Of a stretch of 64,000 bases of DNA, positions 42,963-51,182 are shown piece after piece (positions within the stretch are counted from its first letter, which is position 1; each line of letters starts with the position of its first letter). The DNA is from Actinomycetota bacterium (lineage in GTDB: Bacteria; Actinomycetota; Nitriliruptoria; Nitriliruptorales; Nitriliruptoraceae). The stretch spans positions 62,001-126,000 of the forward strand of contig JAHWKY010000002.1 of the NCBI GenBank assembly GCA_019347575.1, written 5' to 3'. A program made the position numbers and the translations under genes. The notes under the pieces are model-generated. The model saw only the letters and a list, made by a program, of their open reading frames with translations, had not been told where the DNA came from and ran no database searches.

Positions 42963-44756
42963 GTGACCGCAGGGGCACGGTGGCTGGCCGCCACCCTCAC
43001 GACGCTCGTCGCGGCCCAGGGCGTCGTGGCGAGAGCCGAGGACGGGGCCGTGCCGCTCGAGCGCCTCGCGGGCGAGGACCGGATCGCCACCGCTATCGCG
43101 GTGAGCGCAGCCGTCCACGACTCGTCGACCACCGCGGTGCTCGCGCGGGCGGACGACTTCGCCGATGCGCTGGCGGCGGCCCCGCTCGCGCACGCGCTCG
43201 CCGCCCCGCTGCTGCTGACCTCCTCGGACCAGCTCGACGCGCGTGTCGCGGACGAGCTCGAACGCCTCGGCGTCTCCGAGCTGGTCCTCCTCGGGGGCGA
43301 GACCGCGATCTCGGACGACGTCGAGGAGGAGCTGGCCGAGGGCTACGACGTGCGACGTGTCGAGGGCGACGATCGCTACCGAACGGCGGCGGCCGTCGCG
43401 TTGGAGCTCGATGCACCCTCGGGTGCGGTGGTCGTGTCCGGCACCTCCTTCGCCGACGCGCTGTCGGCTGCGCCGCTCGCGGCGCAGCTCGGCTGGCCGT
43501 TGCTCCTGACCGCCGCCGACCAGCTGACGCCGGTGACCCGCCGGACCCTCGAACAGCTCGAGCCCGAGGTCGTCTTCGTGATCGGCGGTTCCGCCGTGGT
43601 CGGCGACGCCGTCTCCGAGGAACTCGGAGGACTCGCCCCGCGGGTCGAGCGCCTCCACGGCCCCGACCGCTACGCCACCAGCATCACGGTGCACCGGGAG
43701 GCGCTCCAGCACGGCCTCGACGCCCGGACGCTGTGGTTGGCGACCGGTCGGGACTTCCCCGATGCGCTGGCGGCCGGACCTGCCGTCGCAGCGGAAGGGG
43801 CCAGCCTGCTGCTCGTCGACGGCTCCGACCTCCGGCACGTACCCGACACCGCACGCCACCTGCGCGATCTCGTCGGTGACGGGACCACCGAGGCGTTCGT
43901 GCTGTCCGGAGGTCCCGCCGCCATCACCGACGATGCCCCGTGGCAGCTCGACGTGGTGCTCACCGGAGCCGAACTGCCGCGGGGCGGCTTCACGCTCTTC
44001 CCCACGTTCCGGATGGTCGCCTTCTACGGCCACCACACCTCACCGCGACTGGGCGTGCTCGGCGAGCAGCCACCCGACGCGGCCTACGAACGCCTGTGGC
44101 AGCAGGCCCAGCCCTACGAGGCGGGCGGACGGCCGCTCCTGCCCACGTTCGAGCTGATCGTCTCGGTCGCGACGTCCGGACCCGGGCCGGATGGCGACTA
44201 CAGCGCCCCGTCCTCACCCGAGCAGATCCAGCCGTGGCTCGACGCCGCGAGGCGTCACGGCACCTACCTGCTGCTCGACATCCAGCCCGGTCGTAGCGAC
44301 TTCCTGTCGGAGGTCAGGCGCTACGAGACGTTCCTGCGCGAACCCGACGTCGGGGTCGCCCTCGATCCCGAATGGCGCATGGACGCCGACGAGGTGCCGG
44401 CCCAGAGCGTGGGTGAGGTCCACGCCAGCGAGGTCAACGCCGTCGCCGACTACCTCGCGACGATCGTGCGCGAGCAACACCTGCCGCAGAAGCTGCTCGT
44501 CGTGCACCAGTTCCAGACGCGCATGGTCGAGGACAAGCACCTCGTTGGACACCCACCGGAGCTGGCGGTGCTGTTCCACATGGACGGGCACGGCGGCCGC
44601 CAGCAGAAGCGCAACACCTACAGCCACGTCAGCGACCCGACGGGGCGGTGGTGGAACGGCTGGAAGCTGTTCTACGACGAGGACGACCAGATGTACACGC
44701 CGCACGAGCTGCTCGCCGAGGTCCGCCCCGTCCCCGACTTCATCAGCTACCAGTGA
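42963..44756 (+). CDS. CWB2 repeat protein with C-terminal putative TIM-barrel domain
   Basis: After a signal peptide (ARWLAATLTTLVAAQGVVARA), three cell-wall-binding-repeat-2 units follow (about 30-110, 118-205 and 213-310), each with the pattern LAGEDRIATA, SFADALSAAPLA and LLGGETAISDDV. Residues about 335-597 form a domain also found in the protein at 24835 (LGEQPPDAA, PTFELIVSVAT, LLLDIQPGRSDF, ALDPEWRMD, LPQKLLVVHQF, MDGHGG, FYDEDD, SYQ). The CWB2 fusion implies a surface location. Catalytic activity is unproven. The gene follows dyad copy A by 72 bp. Confidence 0.85.
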   Translation: MTAGARWLAATLTTLVAAQGVVARAEDGAVPLERLAGEDRIATAIAVSAAVHDSSTTAVLARADDFADALAAAPLAHALAAPLLLTSSDQLDARVADELERLGVSELVLLGGETAISDDVEEELAEGYDVRRVEGDDRYRTAAAVALELDAPSGAVVVSGTSFADALSAAPLAAQLGWPLLLTAADQLTPVTRRTLEQLEPEVVFVIGGSAVVGDAVSEELGGLAPRVERLHGPDRYATSITVHREALQHGLDARTLWLATGRDFPDALAAGPAVAAEGASLLLVDGSDLRHVPDTARHLRDLVGDGTTEAFVLSGGPAAITDDAPWQLDVVLTGAELPRGGFTLFPTFRMVAFYGHHTSPRLGVLGEQPPDAAYERLWQQAQPYEAGGRPLLPTFELIVSVATSGPGPDGDYSAPSSPEQIQPWLDAARRHGTYLLLDIQPGRSDFLSEVRRYETFLREPDVGVALDPEWRMDADEVPAQSVGEVHASEVNAVADYLATIVREQHLPQKLLVVHQFQTRMVEDKHLVGHPPELAVLFHMDGHGGRQQKRNTYSHVSDPTGRWWNGWKLFYDEDDQMYTPHELLAEVRPVPDFISYQ

Positions 44757-44762
44757 GCGCGA

Positions 44763-45512
44763 TCAGGTGAGTTCGAGGATCTCGCCGACGAGGTTCAGCA
44801 GCGCCAGCGCGAACACGACCGCGAGTCCGCCACGCGCGACCCACGCCAGCTTGGCGGACGCGGACGCGTCGGCGGTGGCGAGGTAGAGGTTGCGCAGAGC
44901 CCACGCGATCAGCACCGCGATCACGAGCGGCCAGAACGGGATCAGGGCCACGAGCACCGGCGCAACGTGGCTGAGCGGCCGCCGCCGGAACCAGGCGTCG
45001 TCGGCGAGCCAGCGCTCGGCGAGGAGGGCGACCGAGAGCGCGTACACGCCTGGGAGCGCGACGAACAACGCGATCGCGAACCAGGCCGGGTGGAGCACGC
45101 GGAAATCGATGCCGTCGGTGTGCACCAGCATGCTCCCCACGACGACGGACGGACCGACGAACAGGGCGGCGTGCTGGAACCACGAGGGCCCCATCCGTAG
45201 GGGCCGGATGGCGAGGTAGAGCAGGCCCCCAACCGCACCCAGGATGGTGCTGAACAGCACCAGGCCCATCGTGTCGCCGAGGGTGAACTGTCCCATCCGG
45301 AAGCCGTCGTCGCTGATGCGTCCGGTGACCTCGGGGTTGAGCTTTGCCAGCAGCATCATGGCGAGGCGGCTCCCCCACCCGATCACCACGAAGCCCAGGA
45401 GGGTTCCCGCCGCGACGGCGGCGGAGGCCGCGCGCACGTCGCTCTCGACGCGGGCCCGAGGCACGCCCAGCCACGTCCCAGACGCCACCGGCTGCTGCAC
45501 CGCCACGACCAC
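44763..45512 (-). CDS. Hypothetical integral membrane protein
   Basis: A 249-residue protein with about six or seven hydrophobic helices (for example AAVAAGTLLGFVVIGWGSRL, VLFSTILGAVGGLLYLAI, FAIALFVALPGVYALSVALL and VALIPFWPLVIAVLIAWAL). No family motif or catalytic residues are recognised. Charge distribution suggests a cytoplasmic N-terminus. It is convergent with the CWB2 gene (6-bp gap) and downstream of the YbaK gene on the same strand but separated from it by a terminator hairpin. Confidence 0.7.
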   Translation of the reverse strand: MVVAVQQPVASGTWLGVPRARVESDVRAASAAVAAGTLLGFVVIGWGSRLAMMLLAKLNPEVTGRISDDGFRMGQFTLGDTMGLVLFSTILGAVGGLLYLAIRPLRMGPSWFQHAALFVGPSVVVGSMLVHTDGIDFRVLHPAWFAIALFVALPGVYALSVALLAERWLADDAWFRRRPLSHVAPVLVALIPFWPLVIAVLIAWALRNLYLATADASASAKLAWVARGGLAVVFALALLNLVGEILELT

Positions 45513-45528
45513 ACCTCACCTCGCGAAG

Positions 45529-45551
45529 GGGGGAGCGTACGCCGCTCCCCC
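45529..45551 (-). terminator. Terminator-like hairpin after the YbaK gene
   Basis: GGGGGAGCG (45529-45537) and CGCTCCCCC (45543-45551) pair perfectly around a TACGC loop, 11 bp beyond the YbaK stop. It would end the enoyl-CoA hydratase / FAD dehydrogenase / YbaK transcript. Confidence 0.72.
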
Positions 45552-45562
45552 AGCCGGCGAGG

Positions 45563-46066
45563 TCACATCGGCAACCTCGCGATGTCCTCTACCCGGGCGT
45601 TGGGCAACGCGGCGAGAACGGCGGGATCGACCAGGATCTTGAGGCGGCGGCTGCCTCCACCGACGATGACCCGCGCGCGGCGTACCACGTGCTCGTCGAT
45701 GAGCAGGGGGATCGTGGGGGGGAGCGCGAACGGCGTCACGCCGCCGATCTGCATCCCGGTGAGGTCGCGGACGAGATCCTCGGGGGCGAACGACAGCCGA
45801 CGCACGCCCATGAGCTTGCGGACCCGGCTGTTCACGTCGAGTTGGGTGGTGGCGAGCACGAGGCACGCCGCGACCTGTGGGGGATCCTGCTTCGACGCGA
45901 CGAGGATGCAGTTGGCCGAGTCCTCGAGCGCGTAGCCGTAGTGCGCGCAGAAGTCGGCGGTGTCCGCGAGGTCGGGATCGATCTCGATGACCTCGTGCTC
46001 ACCACCGGACGCGGCGAGGTGGTCGAGCACGGCACGTTCGAGGTCGTCGCGGGGCGTGACGTCCAC
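45563..46066 (-). CDS. YbaK/ProX-family aminoacyl-tRNA deacylase-like protein
   Basis: This 167-residue protein belongs to the YbaK/EbsC/ProRS editing-domain family: EDSANCILVASKQ, followed by LDVNSRVRKLMGVRRLSFAP and GGVTPFALPPTIPLLIDEHV, which carry the conserved Lys and GG-x-T-P loop. Members hydrolyse mischarged Cys-, Ala- or Ser-tRNA. GTG 46066 begins two bases after the stop of the FAD dehydrogenase, so they are cotranscribed; a longer frame to 46123 lies inside that gene. Specificity cannot be predicted. Confidence 0.85.
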   Translation of the reverse strand: MDVTPRDDLERAVLDHLAASGGEHEVIEIDPDLADTADFCAHYGYALEDSANCILVASKQDPPQVAACLVLATTQLDVNSRVRKLMGVRRLSFAPEDLVRDLTGMQIGGVTPFALPPTIPLLIDEHVVRRARVIVGGGSRRLKILVDPAVLAALPNARVEDIARLPM

Positions 46067-46068
46067 GG

Positions 46069-47727
46069 CTAACCCACCGCGGCGGCTGCGGCGCGCCCCG
46101 CCGTGCGTCCCGAGAACAGACATCCCCCGAGGAAGGTCCCTTCGAGGGCGCGGTAGCCGTGCATCCCGCCGCCGCCGAAGCCCGCGACCTCGCCAGCCGC
46201 GTACACGCCCGGGAGCGGCTGACCAGATGCCTGCATGACGCGGGCGTCCAGGTCGGTCTCCAGTCCTCCGAGGGTCTTGCGGGTGAGGATGTTCAGCTTC
46301 ACGCCGATGAGCGGCCCGTGCTTGGGGTCGAGGATGCGGTGGGGAGAGGCGACCCGGACGAGCTTGTCGCCGAGGTAGTTGCGGGCATCCCGGATCGCCG
46401 CGATCTGCAGGTCCTTCGTGTAGCCGTTGTCGAGCTCGCGGTCCCGGGCCTGGACCTCGTGGCGGACCGTCTCGAAGTCGAGCACCTCGTCACCGTTGAT
46501 CGCGTTCATGCCACGGACGAGCGCCTCGAGCGAGTCCTCGACCACGAAGTCGACGCCGTGCTGCTTGAACTTCTCGACCGGCTCCGGGGCGCCCGAGCGG
46601 ACGCGACCGAGCACGCCTCTGATCGACCTGCCGGTGAGGTCGGGGTTCTGCTCGGACCCGGAAAGGGCGAACTCCTTCTCGATGATGGTCTGGTTGAGCA
46701 CGAACCACGAGTGGTCGTGCCCGCTGCGGAGGATGAGTTCCAGCGTGCCGAGCGTGTCGAAGCCCGGCAGGCCGGGGATCGGGAGGCGCTTACCCGTGGC
46801 GTCGAGCCAGATGCTCGACGGGCCCGGGAGGATGCGGATGCCGTGATGGGTCCAGATCGGGGCCCAGTTGCGGATGCCCTCGGTGTAGTGCCACATGCGG
46901 TCGCGGTTGATGATGCGGCCACCCGCCGCCTCGGTGATGCCGAGCATGCGCCCGTCGACGAAGTCGGGCACGCCGGCGATCAGGTTCTGCGGAGCCGGCC
47001 CGACCCGGTCGGTGGGCCAGTTACGCCGGACGAGGTCGAAGTTCCCGCCGATGCCGCCGCTGGTCACGATCACCGCCTGCGCGGACAGCTCGAACGCCCC
47101 AACCTCCTCGCGGTTGCTGGGTTGCGCGCGCCCACAGTCGTCGGGGGCGAGGACGGTGCCGCCGACCCCCGTCGCCTCGCCGGCCTGAGTGCTCAGCTCA
47201 TCGACGCGGTGGCGGAAGCGCAGCTCGACGCCTCCCGCCTCGGCGTGTGCACGCACCCGCGCCTCGAACGGCTCGACGATCGCCGGTCCGGTGCCCCACG
47301 TGATGTGGAACCGGGGCACCGAGTTGCCGTGGCCGGTCGCGAGGCCACCGCCCCGCTCGGCCCAGCCCACGACGGGGAAGAACCTCACCCCCTGCGCGGT
47401 GATCCACGCCCGCTTCTCGCCGGCGGCGAAGTCGACGTACGCCTCCGCCCACGCCCGCGGCCAGTGGTCCTCCTCGCGATCGAAGCCAGCGGTTCCCTGC
47501 CAGTCCTGCCAGGCGAGGTCGTGGCTGTCCCTGATGCGCAGCCGCCGCTGCTCGGGGGAGTCGACCAGGAACAGCCCGCCGAACGACCAGAACGCCTGGC
47601 CGCCCAGGCACTGTTCCGGCTCCTGGTCGAGCAGGATCACCTTGCGTCCCGCGTCGGCTGCCTCCGCGGCCGCCACCAGTCCCGCGAGGCCGCCGCCCAC
47701 CACGATCACGTCCGCGTCGTACGCCAC
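46069..47727 (-). CDS. FAD-binding dehydrogenase (fumarate reductase / 3-ketosteroid dehydrogenase-like flavoprotein)
   Basis: A 552-residue flavoprotein with the N-terminal FAD site VIVVGGGLAGLVAAAEAADA (residues 7-26), GGQAFWSFGGL, the central TSGGIGGN and the C-terminal YAAGEVAGFGGGGMHGYRAL, as in stand-alone FAD-binding dehydrogenases of the succinate dehydrogenase/fumarate reductase family. GTG 47727 has GGAGGAGG five bases upstream, one of the best ribosome sites in the window. Relatives act on steroids or other alpha,beta-desaturable ketones; substrate here is unknown. It lies between enoyl-CoA hydratase and YbaK genes in one operon. Confidence 0.88.
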   Translation of the reverse strand: MAYDADVIVVGGGLAGLVAAAEAADAGRKVILLDQEPEQCLGGQAFWSFGGLFLVDSPEQRRLRIRDSHDLAWQDWQGTAGFDREEDHWPRAWAEAYVDFAAGEKRAWITAQGVRFFPVVGWAERGGGLATGHGNSVPRFHITWGTGPAIVEPFEARVRAHAEAGGVELRFRHRVDELSTQAGEATGVGGTVLAPDDCGRAQPSNREEVGAFELSAQAVIVTSGGIGGNFDLVRRNWPTDRVGPAPQNLIAGVPDFVDGRMLGITEAAGGRIINRDRMWHYTEGIRNWAPIWTHHGIRILPGPSSIWLDATGKRLPIPGLPGFDTLGTLELILRSGHDHSWFVLNQTIIEKEFALSGSEQNPDLTGRSIRGVLGRVRSGAPEPVEKFKQHGVDFVVEDSLEALVRGMNAINGDEVLDFETVRHEVQARDRELDNGYTKDLQIAAIRDARNYLGDKLVRVASPHRILDPKHGPLIGVKLNILTRKTLGGLETDLDARVMQASGQPLPGVYAAGEVAGFGGGGMHGYRALEGTFLGGCLFSGRTAGRAAAAAVG

Positions 47728-47807
47728 GTTGCCTCCTCCGATCCAGAACCGACGGTAGTCGCCGATCGTGATCCTCGTCCGGGGCAGCGATCCGGTGAGC
47801 GTCCGCC

Positions 47808-48701
47808 TCAAGGTTCGATGACGTGGTCCGGTTCCGGCCGCTGTTGCTCGGGGGCCTGCGAGTAGTCGCCGAAGGGTCCGTCGCGCTGCGCGATCGCCGC
47901 ACCGACGCCCGCGTCCGCGACGAGCTGCATCCAGCGGTGCGCGTCGGGGGTGTTGCGCATCAGCCCGTCGAGGATGGGTCCCAGCGTCTGGGTGCTGGCC
48001 AGACCCATGGCCTCGAACGCGTGGTTGACGACCAGCTTCTGCGCGGCGAGCTGCGACGCGGGGATGGTCGTGAGTCGTTCGGCGATCGCGCGGACCGTCG
48101 CCTCGAGTTGCTCGAACGGGACCGCGCGGTTGATCAGGCCGATGTCGGCCGCCTCCCGCCCCGACAGCGGGGCGCCGGTCAGCGCGTACTCCTTGGCCCG
48201 GGTCAGACCCAGCCGGTAGATCCACATCCCCGACAGGTACGCGCCCCACATGCGCGCGTACGGCGTGCCGATGCGGGCGTCCTCCGACGCGATGACGATG
48301 TCGCCGCACAGCGCCGTGTCGCTGCCGCCGCCGACGCACCAGCCGTGCACCTGCACGATCACCGGCTTGGGGCAGCGCCACATGCTCATGAAGTGCTGGG
48401 TCGGCGACAGCTCGGGGGCGGTGGCGAACACGAAGTCCTTCCCGGCGTCCCACGCCCCTTCGGTGGTGAGCTGCTCGTCCCAGCCCTCCCAGCCCTCGCC
48501 GAAGTCGTAGCCGGCACAGAACGAGCGTCCCGCTCCCCGCACGACGACGACCTTGACGTCGTCGTCGCGGGTCGCGCGGACGATGGCGTCGCGGAACTCC
48601 TCGGGCATCGGGGGCACGATGGTGTTGAGCCGCTCGGGGCGGTTGAGGGTCACGGTGGCGATGGCGCCGTCGACCTCGTAGAGGATGGTCTCGTAGCTCA
48701 C
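47808..48701 (-). CDS. Enoyl-CoA hydratase/isomerase family (crotonase)
   Basis: This 297-residue crotonase-fold protein has VTLNRPERLNTI, the oxyanion-hole motifs GAGRSFCAGYDFGEG and HGWCVGGGSDTALCGDIVIA, and ARIGTPYARMWG. The catalytic glutamates of classical hydratase (at the GGGCE position) appear replaced, GGGSDTAL here, so it may catalyse a different crotonase reaction. It is first in an apparent operon with the FAD dehydrogenase and YbaK, suggesting acyl-CoA or steroid-side-chain catabolism, which is inference. Confidence 0.88.
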   Translation of the reverse strand: MSYETILYEVDGAIATVTLNRPERLNTIVPPMPEEFRDAIVRATRDDDVKVVVVRGAGRSFCAGYDFGEGWEGWDEQLTTEGAWDAGKDFVFATAPELSPTQHFMSMWRCPKPVIVQVHGWCVGGGSDTALCGDIVIASEDARIGTPYARMWGAYLSGMWIYRLGLTRAKEYALTGAPLSGREAADIGLINRAVPFEQLEATVRAIAERLTTIPASQLAAQKLVVNHAFEAMGLASTQTLGPILDGLMRNTPDAHRWMQLVADAGVGAAIAQRDGPFGDYSQAPEQQRPEPDHVIEP

Positions 48702-48765
48702 ATCCGCCCCATCGTTCGCAGGTCACGGACCCTAACGTCGTCACCGACCGCGAGGAGGTGGGACC

Positions 48766-49467
48766 GTGCTGGTGCTCGCGCTGGCGCTGAGCGTCGCGCT
48801 GGTCGCGTACAACATCGTCACGAACCTGGCGGTCACCCGCGAGTGGGTCTACCTCGCCAGGAACCTGGCGGCGGGTACAGCGCTGGTCGTCGTAGCTCAC
48901 ACCGTCGGACTGACGTGGAGGGACCTCGGACTCGATCCGGACGCCCTCGAGGCGGGGTTGCGCTGGGGGCGGCTGGTCGTACTGGGGGCGGCTGTGGGAG
49001 CGGCGACCGCCGGGGCGCTGGCCGCCCACGTCGGGGCGATCGAGCGTGCACTCGCGGACCAGCGCGCGGATCTGCCTCCCGGTCGGCTGGCCTACCACGT
49101 CCTCGTGCGCATCCCCATCGGGACGGCGGCGTTCGAGGAGGTCGCGTTCCGCGGTGTCCTGCTCGGCGTCTACGCCGAGGCGGTCGGCGGGGCGTGGGCC
49201 GTCGCGGCGTCGAGCGTGACGTTCGGGCTGTGGCACATCGGACCGGCCCGCCTCACGGCCCACCTCAACGACCGCACGGATCCACGCGCCGTCCGTCGCG
49301 AGATCGCCGTCGCCGTCTTCGTCACGACGGTGGGCGGCGTGGCGTTCGCGCTGCTGCGCCTCGGCAGTGGCAGCCTCCTCGCACCCATCCTCGCGCACGC
49401 GAGCATCAACGCGTTCGGACTGCTCGTCGCTGCGGTCACCCAGCGGACCGGGGCGGCGGTCGAGTGA
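48766..49467 (+). CDS. CPBP family intramembrane metalloprotease (Abi-like)
   Basis: A 233-residue membrane protein with the CPBP/Rce1 motifs: E124-E125-x3-R129 in FEEVAFRG, then FGLWHIGP with a conserved His and LAPILAHASINAFG with the final His/Asn. These are predicted glutamate-type intramembrane proteases; some give bacteriocin self-immunity, others process regulators. Substrate unknown. The GTG start has GAGGAGGTGGG upstream. It is divergent from the enoyl-CoA hydratase gene. Confidence 0.87.
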   Translation: MLVLALALSVALVAYNIVTNLAVTREWVYLARNLAAGTALVVVAHTVGLTWRDLGLDPDALEAGLRWGRLVVLGAAVGAATAGALAAHVGAIERALADQRADLPPGRLAYHVLVRIPIGTAAFEEVAFRGVLLGVYAEAVGGAWAVAASSVTFGLWHIGPARLTAHLNDRTDPRAVRREIAVAVFVTTVGGVAFALLRLGSGSLLAPILAHASINAFGLLVAAVTQRTGAAVE

Positions 49468-49563
49468 ACCGCGCCGTCCGTCCGGTCGCGACGGCGGGGC
49501 AGCCCGCTCGCTCTGATGCTTACCTTCGGGACGCTTCCGTTCCCTACGAGACTGGAGCCTCGC

Positions 49564-49605
49564 ATGGACGCCCGCGGACGCGCCGAGCCGCCACCCGCCG
49601 CATGA
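49564..49605 (+). CDS. Possible 13-residue leader ORF coupled to the lipoprotein gene
   Basis: ATG 49564 has GGAG six bases upstream and opens MDARGRAEPPPAA; its TGA (49603-49605) overlaps ATG 49602 of the next gene as ATGA. The downstream gene itself lacks a ribosome site, so initiation may depend on translation of this leader. Confidence 0.5.
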   Translation: MDARGRAEPPPAA

Positions 49606-50159
49606 GGTACGGACGCTTCGTCCCGTGGGCCGCGGTGGGGGTCATCGCGGTCCTGGGAGCGTCGTGTATCGAGGGCGACGATCCCTCCAACGACGTCGAC
49701 ATCGCTCCGGGCCCGACCGATCCCTCGGAGCCCGTCGCCACGCCGCTGCCGGGCCCCGAGGCGACCTCGACGGCGACCACCGACCCCGATGTGACGGCCT
49801 CGCCGACCGGCGGCGAGACACCCGACGACCTCGGCACGTTCGTGTTCGACGGGACGACCGACTACGCCGTGATCCACGCGTGCACCAGCGGGACGAGCGA
49901 GGAGCGCACCACCTACGAGGCGCTCATGGTCGAGCGAGGCGGAGGTCGTGCGGCGTTCGAGTTCATCGTGGTCGACGACGATCCGGACGCCGCGGACGAG
50001 CTGTACTTCGAGTTGTACGGGCCCGGCGACGCGGGGGCGCAGTTCACCGGCACGGCGTCGCACGAGCTGCGTGGAGACGTGTCGGCCGGCGCAGGCGAGT
50101 TCGATCAGGGCGGATCCTTCGCGTACGAGGTCGACCTCTCGACCGCCCCGCCCTGTTGA
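49602..50159 (+). CDS. Hypothetical lipoprotein
   Basis: The 185-residue product begins with a lipoprotein signal (FVPWAAVGVIAVLGASCIEG, lipobox LGASC) followed by a Pro/Thr/Asp-rich linker to about residue 72 and a compact beta-rich domain with two further cysteines (VIHACTSG and the C-terminal PPC), probably a disulfide. No family recognised. There is no ribosome site before ATG 49602; a 13-codon leader ORF overlaps it. Dyad copy B follows 22 bp after the stop. Confidence 0.68.
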   Translation: MRYGRFVPWAAVGVIAVLGASCIEGDDPSNDVDIAPGPTDPSEPVATPLPGPEATSTATTDPDVTASPTGGETPDDLGTFVFDGTTDYAVIHACTSGTSEERTTYEALMVERGGGRAAFEFIVVDDDPDAADELYFELYGPGDAGAQFTGTASHELRGDVSAGAGEFDQGGSFAYEVDLSTAPPC

Positions 50160-50180
50160 GCGGAGCTTGCGCGACGCCGA

Positions 50181-50236
50181 GCCGTCGATGTACCGCTCCT
50201 GTCGGTCATGACCGAGCAGACCGGCACATCGACGCG
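50181..50236. repeat. Dispersed 56-bp dyad element, copy B
   Basis: Arms GTCGATGTACCG and CGGCACATCGAC flank the central perfect palindrome CGGTCATGACCG; 21 of 28 base pairs match. Length and arm sequence match copies A (42835) and C (53350). It lies between the lipoprotein and the TGA-interrupted methyltransferase. Confidence 0.78.
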
Positions 50237-50324
50237 TGCGAGCGGACCAGGTCCCGTCGCGCGACCTTGACGTAGGCAGGCCGCGGACGCCACCCTCGGA
50301 CCGTCACCGACGAGACGGAACACC

Positions 50325-51101
50325 GTGTCAGAGCAGGCCATGGTCGACGTCGACACCCTCCGCAGCGAGGTGTCGGCGCACTACGCCGAGGTCGCCGAGC
50401 ATCCCGAGGGCGAGTACCACTTCCACACCGGGCGCACCGCGACGACCCGGCTCGGCTACGCGGACGAGCTGCTCGAGGGCCTTCCGGAGCCGTGCATCGA
50501 GGCCTTCGCCGGCGTCGCGAACCCGTTCGCCTGGGGGCCGCCGCAGCCGGGTGAGCGCGTCGTCGACGTGGGCTCGGGTGCCGGACTCGATTCGCTCATC
50601 GCGGCGCGATCGGTCGGGGCAGATGGGGCGGTGATCGGTGTAGATATGACCCCGGCGATGCTGGAGCGTGCGGGGCGCAACGCCGAGGCGGCCGGAGTCG
50701 GCAACGCCGAGTTCCGTCAGGGCTTCGCGGAGGAGCTGCCGGTCGAGGACGGCTGGGCCGATCTCGTGATCTCCAACGGGGTGCTCAACCTCGTCCCCGA
50801 CAAGGTCGCCGCGTACCGCGAGATCTTCCGCGTGGTGCGCCCCGGCGGTCGCATCCAGATCGCCGACGTCTGCGTCGAGCGTGACGTGCCGGATGCGGCG
50901 AAACGGGACATCGACCTCTGGAAGGGTTGAATCGCCGGGGCGCTGGCCTGTCCAGGTTGGACGGCCATCATCGAAGGGGTCGGTTTCCGCGATCTGCGTT
51001 TCGGCGAGTCGGTCGACACCTACGGCGGGGCGTCGGGCGAGGGCAACGCTCGCACCTACGGCGTCTCCGGCTACCCGTTCACCGCCGTGAAGCCGGCGTA
51101 G
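50325..51101 (+). CDS. ArsM-like SAM-dependent methyltransferase with in-frame TGA, candidate selenoprotein
   Basis: Codons 1-201 encode a class I methyltransferase: SAM motif I VVDVGSGAGLDSLIAA (80-95), VIGVDMTPAML, LVISNGVLNLVPDK and GGRIQIADVCVERD. Codon 202 is TGA (50928-50930), after LWKG. The same frame then continues for 56 codons (IAGALACPGW to YPFTAVKPA) to TAG 51099-51101, with about 86% G/C at third positions and the C-terminal DTYGGASGEGNARTYGVSGY expected in this family. From memory, relatives have Cys in a GCIAGAL-like motif at the TGA position. A SECIS-like hairpin follows. Read-through as selenocysteine gives 258 residues; otherwise this is a nonsense mutation truncating the protein. 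Confidence 0.78.
50944..50967 (+). promoter_or_regulatory. Candidate bacterial SECIS element
   Basis: TGGCC (50944-50948) pairs with GGCCA (50963-50967); a single T (50949) is bulged; GTCCA (50950-50954) pairs with TGGAC (50958-50962); the apical loop is GGT (AGGTT if the top pair opens). A bulged U a few pairs below a loop containing GGU is the hallmark of the E. coli fdhF SECIS. The GG is 25-26 nt after TGA, within the 16-37 nt range I recall for bacterial SECIS searches. Confidence 0.62.
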
Positions 51102-51182
51102 CAGCGGCCTGGCTGCCCGGTCGTCCAGGGAGGCCCACCCACGCCCTTGGTTAGCCTCGGCTGACCGACGGGAAGGTCGCAC

